Assembly: GCA_016744515.1 (NCBI GenBank) | Contig: JADGEF010000007.1 | Coordinates: 1-64,000, forward strand | Length of the DNA stretch: 64,000 nt | Direction: 5' to 3' | DNA from: Marinifilaceae bacterium | GTDB lineage: Bacteria > Bacteroidota > Bacteroidia > Bacteroidales > Marinifilaceae | In this document: one piece after another, positions 26,778-38,248 of the stretch | Position numbering within the stretch: the first letter of the stretch is position 1 | Layout: each line of letters opens with the position of its first letter | Translations under genes and position numbers: made by a program | The notes under the pieces: model-generated | The model's input: only the letters and a program-made list of their open reading frames with translations | What the model was told of the DNA's origin: nothing | The model's database searches: none

Positions 26778-28445
26778 TTATTTTATCAAACGGATAGCAT
26801 CTTGTATAGAAATTTTCTTATTTCCAGTGTAAGCTACAGTGAAAATATCAGTAAACCCAGATTTATAGAGTTTTTTCTTTAATGCGCTAGCATCAGCAAT
26901 AGAATCAAAATGCCCTATAGTGCAAACCGTCTTACCATTGGGTTGCTTAACAGCATATGTCCCAAAGGCTTTGTATTTAACCATTAAGGAATTAACCTTT
27001 TCAGGAACTCCATTGGCAAAAACACCAATCTGAACACGGAAATTAATATCACCAACAAGGTCTTCCTCAGTAATTGATTCCTTCGCAACCTTCACTTCTG
27101 GCTTCACCTGCTCAGTCGTTTTTTCGGTTTTCTTAATACTTGCCTGTAAGGATACTCTTTTCTGTCCACTATAAGCAACCGTAAATGCATCAGTATATCC
27201 AGCTTCTTGCAATTTCATCTTTAAACTGCCCACCTCAGTAAGTGACTTAAAGCGGCCAATCGTACAAACAATTTTCCCATCTGATCTTTTCTCATAAAAT
27301 GATCCGAAAGCTTGGTATTTTTCCATTGTAGTATTCAACTTCTCTGGAATCTCACCAGCAAAAACCCCAATTTGAACACGATAGCTTACATCACCAGAAA
27401 CTTCAGTTGATAATTGAGGCGTAGAAGTAGACACTTTATTTGCACCAGCTTTATCTGTTATTGCAATAGCATCTTTCAGGTTTATTCTAATTCCATTTTT
27501 ATAAACAACGACAAAAGCCGAAGGGAAAGCGGTTTTAATTCGAGTCTTATAAGTAGCTGCTTTAGCATAAGTCCTATATGAACCCGTCAAATACCTGAAT
27601 GATTTACCTCCATCAACAATTTCTTCTTTTATAAAGCCCATTCCTTTATAAAAATCATTCGTTGGTCTTTTATCAAAAACAGCAACCTGATAACAATACT
27701 CATATTCATGATCTAAATAACCACCCTCATCCTCCTGAGGACTAATATCTAGCTTAATATCAGGTTCGGTTTCTTGCTCTACAATCTCTTTTTTCGCAAG
27801 AACCACTTCTTTATCTTTCTTAATAGCTTTATAATTCTTTGTGATTTTTTGCTTTCCTGTAAAGTCAGGTGTCACAGATTCTTGAGTTGCAGCTAAAATA
27901 AGTGTTGGGGCTTTATCAGATGTTTGTTCCAATACTTTAGCATGTTTCGCTTTCTGAGCTGCATTCTTCTTCAACTCTTCTGCTCGCTGTTCCAAATCTC
28001 GAACTCTGCGCTTAAACAAGTCTTTATCAATCTCCGAATAAACACCCTGCTTAGTGTATAAAAGACTAACCTCACGAGTTAAACTATCACTATTAAATTG
28101 ATCATTTTTTGCTAAAACAAACAATTCTTTAGCCTGTTCAGAATTAAATTCAGACAGTTTATGATAGACTGTTTTCTTACTTATTCTAAAATTGAAGAAA
28201 GGAAAATTCTTGTAGTTGTACTTCCTAGTATATCGTATACCTGTTGAATCTTTCTCTTGAGATTGACGACGAATAAGCGCACTTGATTGTGTCAGCGTAT
28301 CTAAAGTAAGGACATCTCCATTATCTATAGAAATAATATTTGCCTTAGGATATTTAACATCAAATTCATTCTTAATAGTTGAAGAATGAACTGAATATGA
28401 AAAAAACATCGTTAGAATCAACAAATAAATACGTGATCGATTCAT
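26778..28445 (-). CDS. SPOR-domain protein
   Basis: 555 aa. A signal peptide (LLILTMFFSYSVHS) is followed by a Lys-rich helical middle. Three SPOR-like units lie in the C-terminal half (YCYQVAVFDKRPTNDFYKGM, YRVQIGVFAGEIPEKLNTTM, FRVQIGVFANGVPEKVNSLM). The last two are so similar that they look duplicated. SPOR domains bind denuded peptidoglycan at division sites or cell-wall structures. It heads the run to clpS, nfeD and floA. Role beyond wall binding is unknown. Confidence 0.85.
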   Translation of the reverse strand: MNRSRIYLLILTMFFSYSVHSSTIKNEFDVKYPKANIISIDNGDVLTLDTLTQSSALIRRQSQEKDSTGIRYTRKYNYKNFPFFNFRISKKTVYHKLSEFNSEQAKELFVLAKNDQFNSDSLTREVSLLYTKQGVYSEIDKDLFKRRVRDLEQRAEELKKNAAQKAKHAKVLEQTSDKAPTLILAATQESVTPDFTGKQKITKNYKAIKKDKEVVLAKKEIVEQETEPDIKLDISPQEDEGGYLDHEYEYCYQVAVFDKRPTNDFYKGMGFIKEEIVDGGKSFRYLTGSYRTYAKAATYKTRIKTAFPSAFVVVYKNGIRINLKDAIAITDKAGANKVSTSTPQLSTEVSGDVSYRVQIGVFAGEIPEKLNTTMEKYQAFGSFYEKRSDGKIVCTIGRFKSLTEVGSLKMKLQEAGYTDAFTVAYSGQKRVSLQASIKKTEKTTEQVKPEVKVAKESITEEDLVGDINFRVQIGVFANGVPEKVNSLMVKYKAFGTYAVKQPNGKTVCTIGHFDSIADASALKKKLYKSGFTDIFTVAYTGNKKISIQDAIRLIK

Positions 28446-28640
28446 AGTTTTTATTTAAATATATTATAATCAACAAAATACCTCCTGAATTGAGATTCAG
28501 AAAGCCCAAATTACCATCATGTAAGGTAACAATAATTTCCAAAATAAAAATAAATATACTCATAAGGCTAAGCCATTTTTTTTTCGCAATTATAATAGAA
28601 TTAAAAGTCACGAAAACTCTTAAACATCAGTCTTAATAGC

Positions 28641-28692
28641 ACAAAAAAAACTTGTTGCAAGAATTGTGTATAATCACAAAACTTACAACAAG
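28641..28692 (-). terminator. Intrinsic terminator of the S9 peptidase gene
   Basis: On the minus strand CTTGTTGTAAG pairs with CTTGCAACAAG (one wobble) with an inner TTGTG/CACAA stem, followed by a T-run of eight. It ends the minus-strand peptidase gene. Confidence 0.8.
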
Positions 28693-28721
28693 CTATCTAA
28701 TCTTTTACTTTTATTTAAACG

Positions 28722-30836
28722 CTATTTTTTCAACCATTTATCTAACCAACTAGCAAATTCACGTTGCCATAAAATACCATTCTGAACTCCAAGTACCCAA
28801 TGGTTTTCTTCAGGAAAATAAAGATATTTAGCAGGAATACCTCTCAAGCGCGCAGCATTAAAAGCTTGCATACCTTGTGAAGCAACAATACGGTAATCCT
28901 TTTCACCGTGAACCACCATGATTGGCGTATCCCATTTATCAACAAATTTGTGAGGAGAGTTAGCATACGAACGTTGAGCAATCTTATTCTTCTTGTCCCA
29001 GAATGAACCGCCAAGATCCCAATTTACAAACCACATTTCTTCAGTTTCTAAATATTGAGCTTCAAAATTGAACATCCCGTCGTGAGCAATAAATGCTTTA
29101 AAACGCTTATTATGGTGACCTGCCAACCAGAAAGTCGAAAATCCACCATAAGATGCACCAACGCAACCTAAACGATCTTCATCAACATACTTCTCAGCTT
29201 TCACATTATCAATTGCAGAAAGATAATCCTTCATATTCTGCCCACCATAATCACCTGAAATTTGCTCACACCACTCTTTACCAAAACCTGGCAGACCTCT
29301 ACGGTTAGGTGCAACAATTACATAGTCATTCGATGCCATCATCTGGAAATTCCAACGGTAACTCCAAAACTGAGAAACAGTTCCCTGAGGACCACCTTGA
29401 CAATAAAGTAGAGCAGGATATTTCTTATTTTCATCAAAATGAGGAGGCTTAATCACCCATACCAACATTTGCTTGCCATCAGTAGTTTTCACCCATCTCT
29501 TTTCAACAGATCCCATACTCAACTGATCAAGAATGTGTTTATTTACGAATGAAATTTCGTTAGCATCACCAGTTTTAGCATCAACGCTATATAATTCAGC
29601 AGGCTTACTCATTGAAACACGCTTAGCGATTAACTTATCGCCAACTGGATGAACCGATTGGTAGTTATGAACACCTTCAGTAATTTTATTAATCTTACCA
29701 TCACCCATATCCATACGGTAGATTTCATCAGTAGCATGCCAATCAGAAATAAAGTAAATAGACTTACTATCCTTTGTCCAAGTTAAATGCTCTGCATTTT
29801 GATCGAAACCTTTGGTCATGTATTTTTTATCACCAGTCTTCAAATCCATCACGAATAAACGAATTTGATCTGCCTCATAACCTTCACGCTCCATGCTTTC
29901 CCAAGCCATGTATTTTCCATCAGGAGAAAAAGATAGGTTATTATCGTAGCCCATCATGCCCTTAGTCACATTCTTAGTTTTCCCACTTTCCAAGTTGTAG
30001 AAATAGATATCTGTATTCGTTGAAAGTGCATAATCGACACCATACTTCTTACGAGAAGAATAGGCAATACTCTTACCATCAACAGTCCAGTTCACTTGCT
30101 CTATACCACCCCAAGGGCGAACAGGAGCTTCCCACTTTTCACCTTCCATAATATCCTTACCAGCTTTCAACATTGTTCCTTTGTTAAAATCAGCAACAAA
30201 AATATGAGTATAAGTTTCTACCCAATGATCCCAATGACGGTAAAATTCATCAGTAATAACACGAGCATTTGCTTTCTGCAAATCAGGATACTTATCCTGT
30301 ACATTCTCTTCAAGCTTTACCCCTTTCAAGAATAACATTTTCGATTCGTCTGGAGAAAACTTAAAATCGTTGATTCCACCTTCAATATCAGTCAGCTGCG
30401 TACGATTTGTTCCATCAGCATTCATTTCCCAAACCTGAACCGATCCACTTTCAGCTGAAAGGAATGCTATTTGCCCATCATTAGTCCAACGTTCTCCCCA
30501 TTCTTTACCTTTTGTATTGGTAATTTGAATTGCTTTTCCTCCAGCTATAGGCTGAGTATAAAGATCTCTGTAAGATTTATTTTCTTCCTTATTAAAATAA
30601 GTTACACCATATAGAACTGTTTTTTCGTCTGGCGAGATACTTTCTCCACCCATACGTCCAAACGACCATAAAACCTCTGGTGTCATACGATCTGAAGCCA
30701 ATTTTGTTTCAGGCGTACGATACGATTGATTATCCGTTTCGCTTTTTTCATCAGCAGTAATCGCATTTTGACATGACGACATACCTGTGACTAATGCCAA
30801 ACCGATTAATAAATGTTTATTCTTCATCATTAACAT
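28722..30836 (-). CDS. S9-family prolyl-oligopeptidase-type lipoprotein
   Basis: 704 aa. A lipoprotein signal (GLALVTGMSSCQN) is followed by a TolB-like beta-propeller (residues ~55-440, repeated DGK/SPDGK turns such as SFSPDGKYMAWES). The alpha/beta-hydrolase domain holds the nucleophile Ser (GASYGGFSTF), Asp (HGEKDYRI) and His (EENHWVLG). It therefore looks active, as a dipeptidyl or oligopeptidase of the S9C type. It is membrane anchored on the outside of the inner membrane or in the outer membrane. Substrates are peptides; exact cleavage unknown. Confidence 0.9.
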   Translation of the reverse strand: MLMMKNKHLLIGLALVTGMSSCQNAITADEKSETDNQSYRTPETKLASDRMTPEVLWSFGRMGGESISPDEKTVLYGVTYFNKEENKSYRDLYTQPIAGGKAIQITNTKGKEWGERWTNDGQIAFLSAESGSVQVWEMNADGTNRTQLTDIEGGINDFKFSPDESKMLFLKGVKLEENVQDKYPDLQKANARVITDEFYRHWDHWVETYTHIFVADFNKGTMLKAGKDIMEGEKWEAPVRPWGGIEQVNWTVDGKSIAYSSRKKYGVDYALSTNTDIYFYNLESGKTKNVTKGMMGYDNNLSFSPDGKYMAWESMEREGYEADQIRLFVMDLKTGDKKYMTKGFDQNAEHLTWTKDSKSIYFISDWHATDEIYRMDMGDGKINKITEGVHNYQSVHPVGDKLIAKRVSMSKPAELYSVDAKTGDANEISFVNKHILDQLSMGSVEKRWVKTTDGKQMLVWVIKPPHFDENKKYPALLYCQGGPQGTVSQFWSYRWNFQMMASNDYVIVAPNRRGLPGFGKEWCEQISGDYGGQNMKDYLSAIDNVKAEKYVDEDRLGCVGASYGGFSTFWLAGHHNKRFKAFIAHDGMFNFEAQYLETEEMWFVNWDLGGSFWDKKNKIAQRSYANSPHKFVDKWDTPIMVVHGEKDYRIVASQGMQAFNAARLRGIPAKYLYFPEENHWVLGVQNGILWQREFASWLDKWLKK

Positions 30837-30940
30837 TGTTAGTTAGTGTGTTTTAATTGCCTCGTAAAACTATAACAAAAAATTAGGATTAACTTTAAAA
30901 ATTTTAATTTTTAGAGCTAAGATCAGAATTCATAAAACAC

Positions 30941-30972
30941 AAAAGGCTCTCAATATCAATTGAGAACCTTTT
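30941..30972 (-). terminator. Intrinsic terminator of bcp-recA
   Basis: Arms AAAAGGCTCTCAAT and ATTGAGAACCTTTT (one mismatch) form a long stem with a 4-base loop. Read on the minus strand it ends with T-rich sequence. It follows the recA stop codon. Confidence 0.75.
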
Positions 30973-31011
30973 ATATTTTCATTCTAGCAAAAGCTAGAGA
31001 CCATATCTTCT

Positions 31012-32034
31012 TTAGTTTTCTTTAGGCGCATTAATTGCATCAACAATTTTAGCTTCTAACTCTTCAGCCAATTCTACATTATCAGCAATCAAACGCTTAA
31101 CTGCCTCACGACCTTGACCTAGTTTTACCTCTCCATATGAGAACCATGATCCACTCTTCTTAATAACATTGTAGTCAACACCAAGGTCAACAATTTCACC
31201 AGTTTTCGAAACACCTTGACCATACATGATATCGAATTCAGCTTTACGGAAAGGAGGTGCAACCTTATTTTTCACAACTTTAACACGCGTACGGTTACCT
31301 TGAACCTCATCGCCATCTTTAATCTGACCAATGCGACGAATATCCAAACGAACCGAAGCATAAAACTTAAGAGCATTACCACCTGTTGTTGTCTCAGGAT
31401 TCCCAAACATAACACCAATTTTTTCGCGTAACTGGTTAATAAACATACAGGTGGTTTTCGTTTTGCTAATATTAGCCGTAAGCTTACGAAGAGCTTGTGA
31501 CATCAAACGAGCCTGAAGTCCCATCTTCGACTCCCCCATTTCACCTTCAATCTCAGCCTTAGGCGTTAAAGCCGCAACAGAGTCAATAACTACCAAGTCA
31601 ATTGCTGAAGAACGAATCAGCTGATCTGCAATCTCAAGGGCTTGCTCACCATTATCTGGTTGAGAAATCAATAAATTATCAATATCAACGCCTAAATTTT
31701 CAGCATAAAAACGATCGAAAGCATGCTCAGCATCGATAAAAGCAGCAATACCACCTGCCTTTTGAACTTCTGCAATAGCATGAATTGCTAAAGTTGTTTT
31801 ACCTGATGATTCTGGTCCATAAATCTCAACAATACGCCCTTGAGGGAAACCACCTATTCCCAAAGCCATATTCAGTGAAAGAGAACCAGATGAAATAGCT
31901 GGTAAATCAACGACAACCTCATCACCCATTCTCATAATAGCACCTTTACCATAGGTCTTATCAATTTTATCCATGGTTAACTGAAGTGCTTTCAGCTTTT
32001 CCTTATTAATGTCTGCAATATCTTTAGCTGCCAT
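31012..32034 (-). CDS. recA: Recombinase A
   Basis: 340 aa, normal size. It is a DNA-dependent ATPase for strand exchange and SOS control. The Walker A motif is GPESSGKTT, and the landmarks [29 protein letters not shown] and [16 protein letters not shown] are intact. The N-terminal [20 protein letters not shown] is typical. It follows bcp by 23 bases on the same strand, so the pair is probably cotranscribed. A terminator follows. Confidence 0.98.
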   Translation of the reverse strand: MAAKDIADINKEKLKALQLTMDKIDKTYGKGAIMRMGDEVVVDLPAISSGSLSLNMALGIGGFPQGRIVEIYGPESSGKTTLAIHAIAEVQKAGGIAAFIDAEHAFDRFYAENLGVDIDNLLISQPDNGEQALEIADQLIRSSAIDLVVIDSVAALTPKAEIEGEMGESKMGLQARLMSQALRKLTANISKTKTTCMFINQLREKIGVMFGNPETTTGGNALKFYASVRLDIRRIGQIKDGDEVQGNRTRVKVVKNKVAPPFRKAEFDIMYGQGVSKTGEIVDLGVDYNVIKKSGSWFSYGEVKLGQGREAVKRLIADNVELAEELEAKIVDAINAPKEN

Positions 32035-32057
32035 ATCTCTATATGTATTATTAATTT

Positions 32058-32528
32058 TTAAAATTGAATATTCAGTTCCATCAAAATCTGATTGGTATGA
32101 TCTTTCGTTTTAACCTTTTTAAAGATTTTCTCAATCACACCATCCTCCGAAATTATAAATGTTGAGCGCAAAACGCCATCATAAACCTTACCATAGAGTT
32201 TCTTTTCTCCCCAGGCGCCATAAGCTTGTAGCATTTCCCTTTCTGTATCAGCAATCAAATTGAAAGCTAAGTTGTATTTGGCAATAAATTTCTGATGTTT
32301 CCCTGCTTCATCAGGACTAACACCTAAAACCTCAAATCCATGCTTAGTTAACTCATCGTAATTATCATTCAAATTACACGATTCTGCAGTACATCCAGGC
32401 GTATTATCTTTAGGGTAAAAATAAAGAATTAGTCGTTTCCCTTTAAAATCAGACAGTTTTAACATTCTACCTTCCTGATTTACACCAGAAAACTCTGGAG
32501 CTTTATCACCTTCTTTAAGTTCTATCAT
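32058..32528 (-). CDS. bcp: Thioredoxin-dependent peroxiredoxin (BCP)
   Basis: 156 aa. The peroxidatic Cys lies in [14 protein letters not shown] with a possible resolving Cys five residues later, as in atypical 2-Cys PrxQ/Bcp. The opening [25 protein letters not shown] is typical. It reduces hydroperoxides in the cytosol. It precedes recA closely, an arrangement seen in other Bacteroidota. Confidence 0.92.
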   Translation of the reverse strand: MIELKEGDKAPEFSGVNQEGRMLKLSDFKGKRLILYFYPKDNTPGCTAESCNLNDNYDELTKHGFEVLGVSPDEAGKHQKFIAKYNLAFNLIADTEREMLQAYGAWGEKKLYGKVYDGVLRSTFIISEDGVIEKIFKKVKTKDHTNQILMELNIQF

Positions 32529-32869
32529 TTTGAAAAATTGAATTACAAATATACCATTTAAAATAGATTAGCCTTTACAAATTGAGGACAAGAAATCCAA
32601 AAAATTAACACTACCCAACAACTTAGCATGACTCCCTTTTGACACTACAAGAGCAAAAGCAGTATGAAGATAAAAAAAATCATCAGGAATCATCAAATAA
32701 TTACAAATAAAAATCACACTAAACCACTTGTTTTCAGACAAAAGAAATGTTGAAAAACAGAAAAGTTATTTCTAATTCGCAATCAATGTAATCTTAAATC
32801 TTTTACTACATTTACGCATGCAAATTAAGGTGAATCTTTTTTACACAAACACTAAATTTTTACAAGGAT
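32529..32869. other. Divergent promoter region of bcp and gcvP
   Basis: About 340 bases between the divergent bcp-recA and gcvP transcripts. AT-rich, no repeat, no glycine riboswitch-like structure recognisable. It must hold both promoters; the gcvP start is preceded by AAGGAT. Confidence 0.4.
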
Positions 32870-35761
32870 ATGGCAACCGAAAAGTTTGTTTCCCGTCACA
32901 TTGGACCTCGTAATGAGGATATCAAAACAATGTTGGAAACTGTTGGCGCATCGTCATTAGATGCCCTAATTGAAGAAACAATCCCTTCTGATATTCGTCT
33001 AACTCAGCCTTTGGATCTTCCTGAAGCTTTAACTGAGAATGAATATTTAGCGAAAATTAAAGGTATTGCTGCTAAAAACAAATTATTCCGAACATTTATT
33101 GGTCAAGGATATTATGACACAATCACTCCTCCAGTAATTCTTCGTAACGTATTGGAAAACCCAGGATGGTATACGCCTTATACGCCATATCAAGCTGAGG
33201 TTTCTCAAGGTAGATTAGAAGCACTTTTGAACTTTCAAACAGTTGTTTTAGATCTAACTAAAATGGAATTAGCTAACAGTTCACTTCTTGATGAAGCAAC
33301 TGCTGTAGGTGAATCCATGTATATGATGCATAGTTTGCGTTCTAGAACGAAGAAAAAGGCTAATGCCAATACGCTTTTTGTTGACGAAAATATTTTTGCT
33401 CAAACATTAGACGTTCTTGTTACTCGTTCAAAACCTCTAGGTATTGACCTTATTATTGGAGATTACAAAACTTTCGAATTTACTGATGCAGTATTCGGAT
33501 CTATCATCCAATACCCTGCTGCTAACGGTAGTGTTGAAGATTACACTGAGTTCGTAGAGAAAGCACATGGAACTGATGCATTAGTTGCAGTTGCTGCTGA
33601 TCTTATGAGTTTAGCATTACTTACTGCTCCTGGTGAGTGGGGAGCTGATATCGTTGTGGGTTCTACTCAGCGTTTTGGTATTCCTATGGGGTATGGTGGT
33701 CCTCACGCAGCTTTCATGGCTTGTCGTGAAGCTTACAAACGTACTATTCCCGGACGTATCATTGGTGTTACTAAAGATGCTCAAGGGAACAGAGCAGTTC
33801 GTTTAGCTCTTCAAACTCGAGAGCAGCATATCAAACGTGAAAAAGCGACTTCAAATATCTGTACAGCTCAAGCTCTTTTAGCTACAATGGCTGGCTTTTA
33901 TGCGACTTATCACGGACAAAAAGGTATTAAGCGCATTGCTACACATATTCACTCAGCAGCTGGTTTCCTTTCAGAAGGATTAAAAGCATTGGGTTACACT
34001 CAAAATATCGAGAACTATTTCGATACGCTTGAGGTTGTATTACCTGCTGGTGTTTCAATAGAGGCTATTCGTACGGCAGCTCTTGCAAAAGAGATGAACT
34101 TCCGTTATATCAACAATACAACTATCGGTATTTCTACTGATGAGAAAATTAGCGATACAGAATTAAATGCCATCCTAAATATTTTCGCAAACGCAGCTAG
34201 CAAAGCTGAAGTTGCCGAAACAGCAATGGACGAGAAATTATATTTCGATGAGAAATTAGCTCGTAAAAGCGAATACCTAACATTAGATGTATTCAACCGC
34301 CACCATTCTGAAACAGCAATGATGCGTTATATCAAAAACCTTGAGAAGAAAGATATCGGACTAAACACTTCGATGATCTCTTTAGGTTCTTGTACTATGA
34401 AATTGAATGCTGCTGCTGAAATGCTACCTCTTAGCTGGCCTGAATTTGGTGGACTTCACCCATTCATTCCAACTAACCAAGCTGAAGGATATACGCAGAT
34501 CATTACAGAACTAGAAGACTGGTTGTCTAAAATCACAGGTTTTTCTGGATGTACACTTCAACCAAACTCTGGTGCTGCTGGTGAGTACACGGGTTTATTA
34601 GTTATTCGCGAGTACCACATATCTCGTGGCGAAGGTCATAGAAATGTAGTTCTAATTCCTGCTTCTGCTCATGGTACCAATCCTGCTTCTGTAACGATGT
34701 CAGGTATGAAAGTTGTGGTTGTTAAGTGTGATGAAAAAGGGAATGTAGATTTTGAAGATCTTAAAGCAAAAGCTGAGAAATTCAAAGAAGATTTATGTGC
34801 ATACATGATCACCTACCCTTCTACTCACGGTGTATTCGAAACAGGTATTAAAGAAATGATGAACTTGATTCACGAAAACGGTGGACAGGTTTATATGGAT
34901 GGTGCTAATATGAATGCTCAGGTTGGATTAACAAATCCAGGTGCAATTGGCGCTGACGTTTGTCACTTGAATCTACATAAAACATTTGCTATTCCTCACG
35001 GTGGTGGTGGTCCTGGTGTTGGTCCTATTGGTGTTGCTGAACACTTGGTTCAATTCTTACCTTCGCACAAAATAATTGAGACTGGTGGGAAAAATGCAAT
35101 TACTGCTGTAGCTGCTGCTCCTTTCGGATCGGCTAGTGTATTGCCAATTACTTACGGTTATATCGCAATGTTGGGTACTGACGGTTTAGAGCAAGTAACT
35201 AAGATGGCTATCTTAAACGCCAACTACCTTGCTTCTTCATTCGAAAAACTTGGTTTCAAAATTCTTTACAAAGGAAATAAAGGTCGTGTTGGTCACGAAA
35301 TGATTTTCGACTGTAGAGAGTTCAATAAATCTGTTGGGATTACTGATGGTGATATTGCTAAGCGCTTAATGGACTACGGTTTCCATGCGCCTACTCTTTC
35401 ATTCCCAGTGCACGGAACACTTATGGTAGAGCCTACTGAAAGTGAGCCACTAGAAGAACTTGATCGTTTCGTTGAAGCATTGGCTAGAATCAATGGAGAG
35501 ATGAAAGAGATTGAAGATGGTGTAGCTGATGCTCAAGACAACGTTCTTAAGCATGCGCCACATACACATATGGTATTAACTGCTGATGAGTGGAACCATT
35601 CATATTCTCGTAAAAAAGCAGCTTATCCATTAGAGTGGGTTGCTGATAACAAATTCTGGCCTGCAGTATCTCGTGTTGATGATGCACACGGTGACAGAAA
35701 CTTGATGTGTACTTGTGCACCTCTTGAAAACTATATTGATGAGCATGTTGAGGTAGAATAA
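32870..35761 (+). CDS. gcvP: Glycine dehydrogenase (decarboxylating), P-protein
   Basis: 963 aa, the single-chain form with fused P1 and P2 halves. It decarboxylates glycine and loads the aminomethyl group on the H-protein, using PLP. The PLP lysine is about Lys704 ([20 protein letters not shown]). The N-terminal [17 protein letters not shown] and FIGQGYYDT are typical. It stands alone with its own terminator. Its 3' end occurs twice more in this window (46.2-47.1 kb), which makes it a probable recombination site. Confidence 0.97.
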   Translation: MATEKFVSRHIGPRNEDIKTMLETVGASSLDALIEETIPSDIRLTQPLDLPEALTENEYLAKIKGIAAKNKLFRTFIGQGYYDTITPPVILRNVLENPGWYTPYTPYQAEVSQGRLEALLNFQTVVLDLTKMELANSSLLDEATAVGESMYMMHSLRSRTKKKANANTLFVDENIFAQTLDVLVTRSKPLGIDLIIGDYKTFEFTDAVFGSIIQYPAANGSVEDYTEFVEKAHGTDALVAVAADLMSLALLTAPGEWGADIVVGSTQRFGIPMGYGGPHAAFMACREAYKRTIPGRIIGVTKDAQGNRAVRLALQTREQHIKREKATSNICTAQALLATMAGFYATYHGQKGIKRIATHIHSAAGFLSEGLKALGYTQNIENYFDTLEVVLPAGVSIEAIRTAALAKEMNFRYINNTTIGISTDEKISDTELNAILNIFANAASKAEVAETAMDEKLYFDEKLARKSEYLTLDVFNRHHSETAMMRYIKNLEKKDIGLNTSMISLGSCTMKLNAAAEMLPLSWPEFGGLHPFIPTNQAEGYTQIITELEDWLSKITGFSGCTLQPNSGAAGEYTGLLVIREYHISRGEGHRNVVLIPASAHGTNPASVTMSGMKVVVVKCDEKGNVDFEDLKAKAEKFKEDLCAYMITYPSTHGVFETGIKEMMNLIHENGGQVYMDGANMNAQVGLTNPGAIGADVCHLNLHKTFAIPHGGGGPGVGPIGVAEHLVQFLPSHKIIETGGKNAITAVAAAPFGSASVLPITYGYIAMLGTDGLEQVTKMAILNANYLASSFEKLGFKILYKGNKGRVGHEMIFDCREFNKSVGITDGDIAKRLMDYGFHAPTLSFPVHGTLMVEPTESEPLEELDRFVEALARINGEMKEIEDGVADAQDNVLKHAPHTHMVLTADEWNHSYSRKKAAYPLEWVADNKFWPAVSRVDDAHGDRNLMCTCAPLENYIDEHVEVE

Positions 35762-35791
35762 ATCGGCCTCACAGTTTATAATACAAACCAA

Positions 35792-35826
35792 ATAAGGATG
35801 CTCACAGAGAGCATCCTTATTTTTTT
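35792..35826 (+). terminator. gcvP terminator, copy A
   Basis: 12-bp perfect stem ATAAGGATGCTC/GAGCATCCTTAT with a 5-base loop and a run of T. The same hairpin recurs at 46296 and 47143 with a changed loop. Confidence 0.92.
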
Positions 35827-35876
35827 ATCAACATTCGAATTGGGCTAATAAAATCGCTTTTCAAACGCAATATCAT

Positions 35877-35917
35877 CTACCAACTATCCCAGAATCGCCC
35901 TAAAAAAGATTTCTTTT
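35877..35917 (-). pseudogene. Remnant of an hlyD-like 3' end behind gcvP
   Basis: The minus strand reads KKSFLGRFWDSW-stop, matching the last 13 codons of the HlyD-like gene at 47229 (KSFLERFWDSW). The ~50 bases between terminator and stop also match that locus (CAACATTCGAATTGGGCTAATAAAATCGC). The match ends near 35917, where unrelated sequence of the SusCD island begins. Confidence 0.8.
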
Positions 35918-35990
35918 TACAAATAAACAAGCTCGGGACAAGCCTCTAGGAATCTTAAATTCTATTGATCAAGCAACTATAATCATTATA

Positions 35991-38105
35991 TTACTTTACT
36001 ATTTTGAATAGTTGGCGACTATCTTCAGTTGTTACTTCTACAACATATAGTCCTTTATTGAGATTTTCTACATTTATGTTTACCCTGTTAGAATTCCCCT
36101 TATTTCTTACAAGAATAACTTGACCTAAACTGGTAATTAAACGAACTTTATGTATTAAGGAATTATCTGACTGAATAGTTAGAATTGATGATACTGGATT
36201 TGGGAATACTTTAATATTTTTAACAGCCGCTGGCTGTTCTACGGATAATATAACAGAGCTAATAGCCACGCCATAATCCTCTAATTCACCACTTTCGAAT
36301 ACTGCACAAGGATCATTCGAATCTAAATTAGAATCGCCTGTTTTGAATTTAGTAAAAACACGAAGTCCAGTATGCTTTTCGGTCGTTGCATTCATGGGTA
36401 TAATTACTTGCTTTGTAAAGGTATAATCACCTTTATTATTTGCATCGGTAAATGTCATGCTGTGTTCCATTATCAATTCATCACTGTCAAACATAAAATC
36501 GCCATTATAATCGAGCCATGCCAGAATAATGTATGAATCTGATGCTCCTGTTTTATATTTATTTAGGGTAACGCTTAAATCATATGTTTCTCCTAAATTT
36601 ACTTGTGCAATATAATTTTCGGAATAGTTATTATACGTACCATCGGAAACCACAGCTGATGTATTATTAATGTTAGCAAACTTAATATTTGAGATACCAG
36701 CATATAATTGATATTCAGATTGAGGAGTACAGTATTGAGTATATTTATCAAGGAAATTAATAGCAAAATTATCGACGTGCGTACTTTTTATTTCATCGAT
36801 ATTTAAGGTAAAGGCTCCTTGAAGAAATTCGATTGTTAGGTCAGTAATTGAATTATTTAATTCATGATTTGTTGCAGCCCCTGTAATTTCAATGCTTGCT
36901 TTAGTTTCTGTTGTACGTGTAATGGTTACGTTTAAGCCTTGAGGAACATTATAGATCTTGTAATGAGTATTAGCTACAAATGTTTCATTCGTATATTCGA
37001 CACCTCCAATTAAAGATGCAGTAAGTGTTGTAGATATATTTCCTTCGTTACTAAAATCTTCTTCAAAAATAAAGGAATTATACACTACCGATTCACCTGC
37101 ATCAAAGCCATTGTTAACACCTGTAGCTATGAGATTATCATTTTGCCATAATGTTATACGCGAGCTGTGTTGCATAGCTGCTTCCATACGAATTACCTGA
37201 TCTTGAGTAAACATTTGGTAGTCGTCGGTGTAATTCATGAAATTTTGTGTATTGGTGTAATTGCCTTCACAGTTTTTTTCATCAATACCCATTTGTGAAT
37301 CGCCTGCTGCTGGCGTATCGTTACAATTATCACCACCTCCACTTTCAGGGCACCCCCCCGAGAAAGTATGTGCTAAATTAAAAAAATGTCCAAATTCATG
37401 CGTTAGAATTCTCCTGAAGTTATCATTGGTATTATTACCTAAATATCTACCATTATAAACTACTCTTGACAACTGATTGTCACTCATCCTCTTGTTAGGA
37501 TACCATGCTACTCCCGAATTATACAAATCACCATCATCATACAAGTCATTCATAATATATACATTCATGTATTTTTCGTTATCCCATGCGTATTTTTGTA
37601 TTTTGTCATCGTAATTATTACCATTACCAAAGCCGCTAACTTCTGGATAAAACATTACACCAGTACAAATATTACCCTGAGTATCAATCTGTGCTAATCG
37701 AAATTCTATATCAATACAATCAACAATATCTTCGAATCGCGTGTGTATCTGATTCTGACCAGTTGATATACCTGCAAAATCGTTATTGGTGCGTTGCAAG
37801 GCGTCTTTAATAAGCTCAAAATCGACTAATTTACCGCTTTGATAAGAGCCAAAAACATGAAAAACTACTGGGATAATGTACTTCTGTGAATTCGCAGACT
37901 TTAGCTTTGCAGATTTTAAATTTTTAATCAGAGCATTTTGCGCTTTTTTCGATTGAATATGCTCTTGATAAGCCTTAGGATGGGTTTTGAAAAAAATTCC
38001 TTGTTGTGTTTCTATCTGACATTTATGCTCTTGCCCGTAACCACTTCTATTACAGCAAAATATCATTCCTATTAAAATAATCAAATATACAATTGTTTTT
38101 TTCAT
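35991..38105 (-). CDS. Secreted M43-type metalloprotease with T9SS sorting tail
   Basis: 704 aa. Signal peptide (IVYLIILIGMIFCC), a propeptide-like region to ~75, then a metzincin catalytic domain with HEFGHFFNLAH (His236, Glu237, His240, His246) and a Met-turn (NFMNYTDDY). This matches pappalysin/cytophagalysin-type M43 proteases. A GEVED-like domain (~480-620: YIILAWLDYNGDFMFDSDEL, ELEDYGV) follows. A type IX secretion C-terminal sorting segment (VKNIKVFPNPVSSILTIQSD) ends the protein. It is the last gene of the sigma/SusCD island and may degrade proteins to supply peptides to SusCD. Confidence 0.88.
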   Translation of the reverse strand: MKKTIVYLIILIGMIFCCNRSGYGQEHKCQIETQQGIFFKTHPKAYQEHIQSKKAQNALIKNLKSAKLKSANSQKYIIPVVFHVFGSYQSGKLVDFELIKDALQRTNNDFAGISTGQNQIHTRFEDIVDCIDIEFRLAQIDTQGNICTGVMFYPEVSGFGNGNNYDDKIQKYAWDNEKYMNVYIMNDLYDDGDLYNSGVAWYPNKRMSDNQLSRVVYNGRYLGNNTNDNFRRILTHEFGHFFNLAHTFSGGCPESGGGDNCNDTPAAGDSQMGIDEKNCEGNYTNTQNFMNYTDDYQMFTQDQVIRMEAAMQHSSRITLWQNDNLIATGVNNGFDAGESVVYNSFIFEEDFSNEGNISTTLTASLIGGVEYTNETFVANTHYKIYNVPQGLNVTITRTTETKASIEITGAATNHELNNSITDLTIEFLQGAFTLNIDEIKSTHVDNFAINFLDKYTQYCTPQSEYQLYAGISNIKFANINNTSAVVSDGTYNNYSENYIAQVNLGETYDLSVTLNKYKTGASDSYIILAWLDYNGDFMFDSDELIMEHSMTFTDANNKGDYTFTKQVIIPMNATTEKHTGLRVFTKFKTGDSNLDSNDPCAVFESGELEDYGVAISSVILSVEQPAAVKNIKVFPNPVSSILTIQSDNSLIHKVRLITSLGQVILVRNKGNSNRVNINVENLNKGLYVVEVTTEDSRQLFKIVK

Positions 38106-38248
38106 AACTAATAAGAAATTATTTTTTTTGAAAATCTATATGATTTGAGTTCTTGATATAGAAAGTACATTAAAATTTAAGATGATTAAAAAAGGTGGTA
38201 TCAGAGTCCTGATACCACCTCTTAAATATAAACATCAAGCAATTCCCT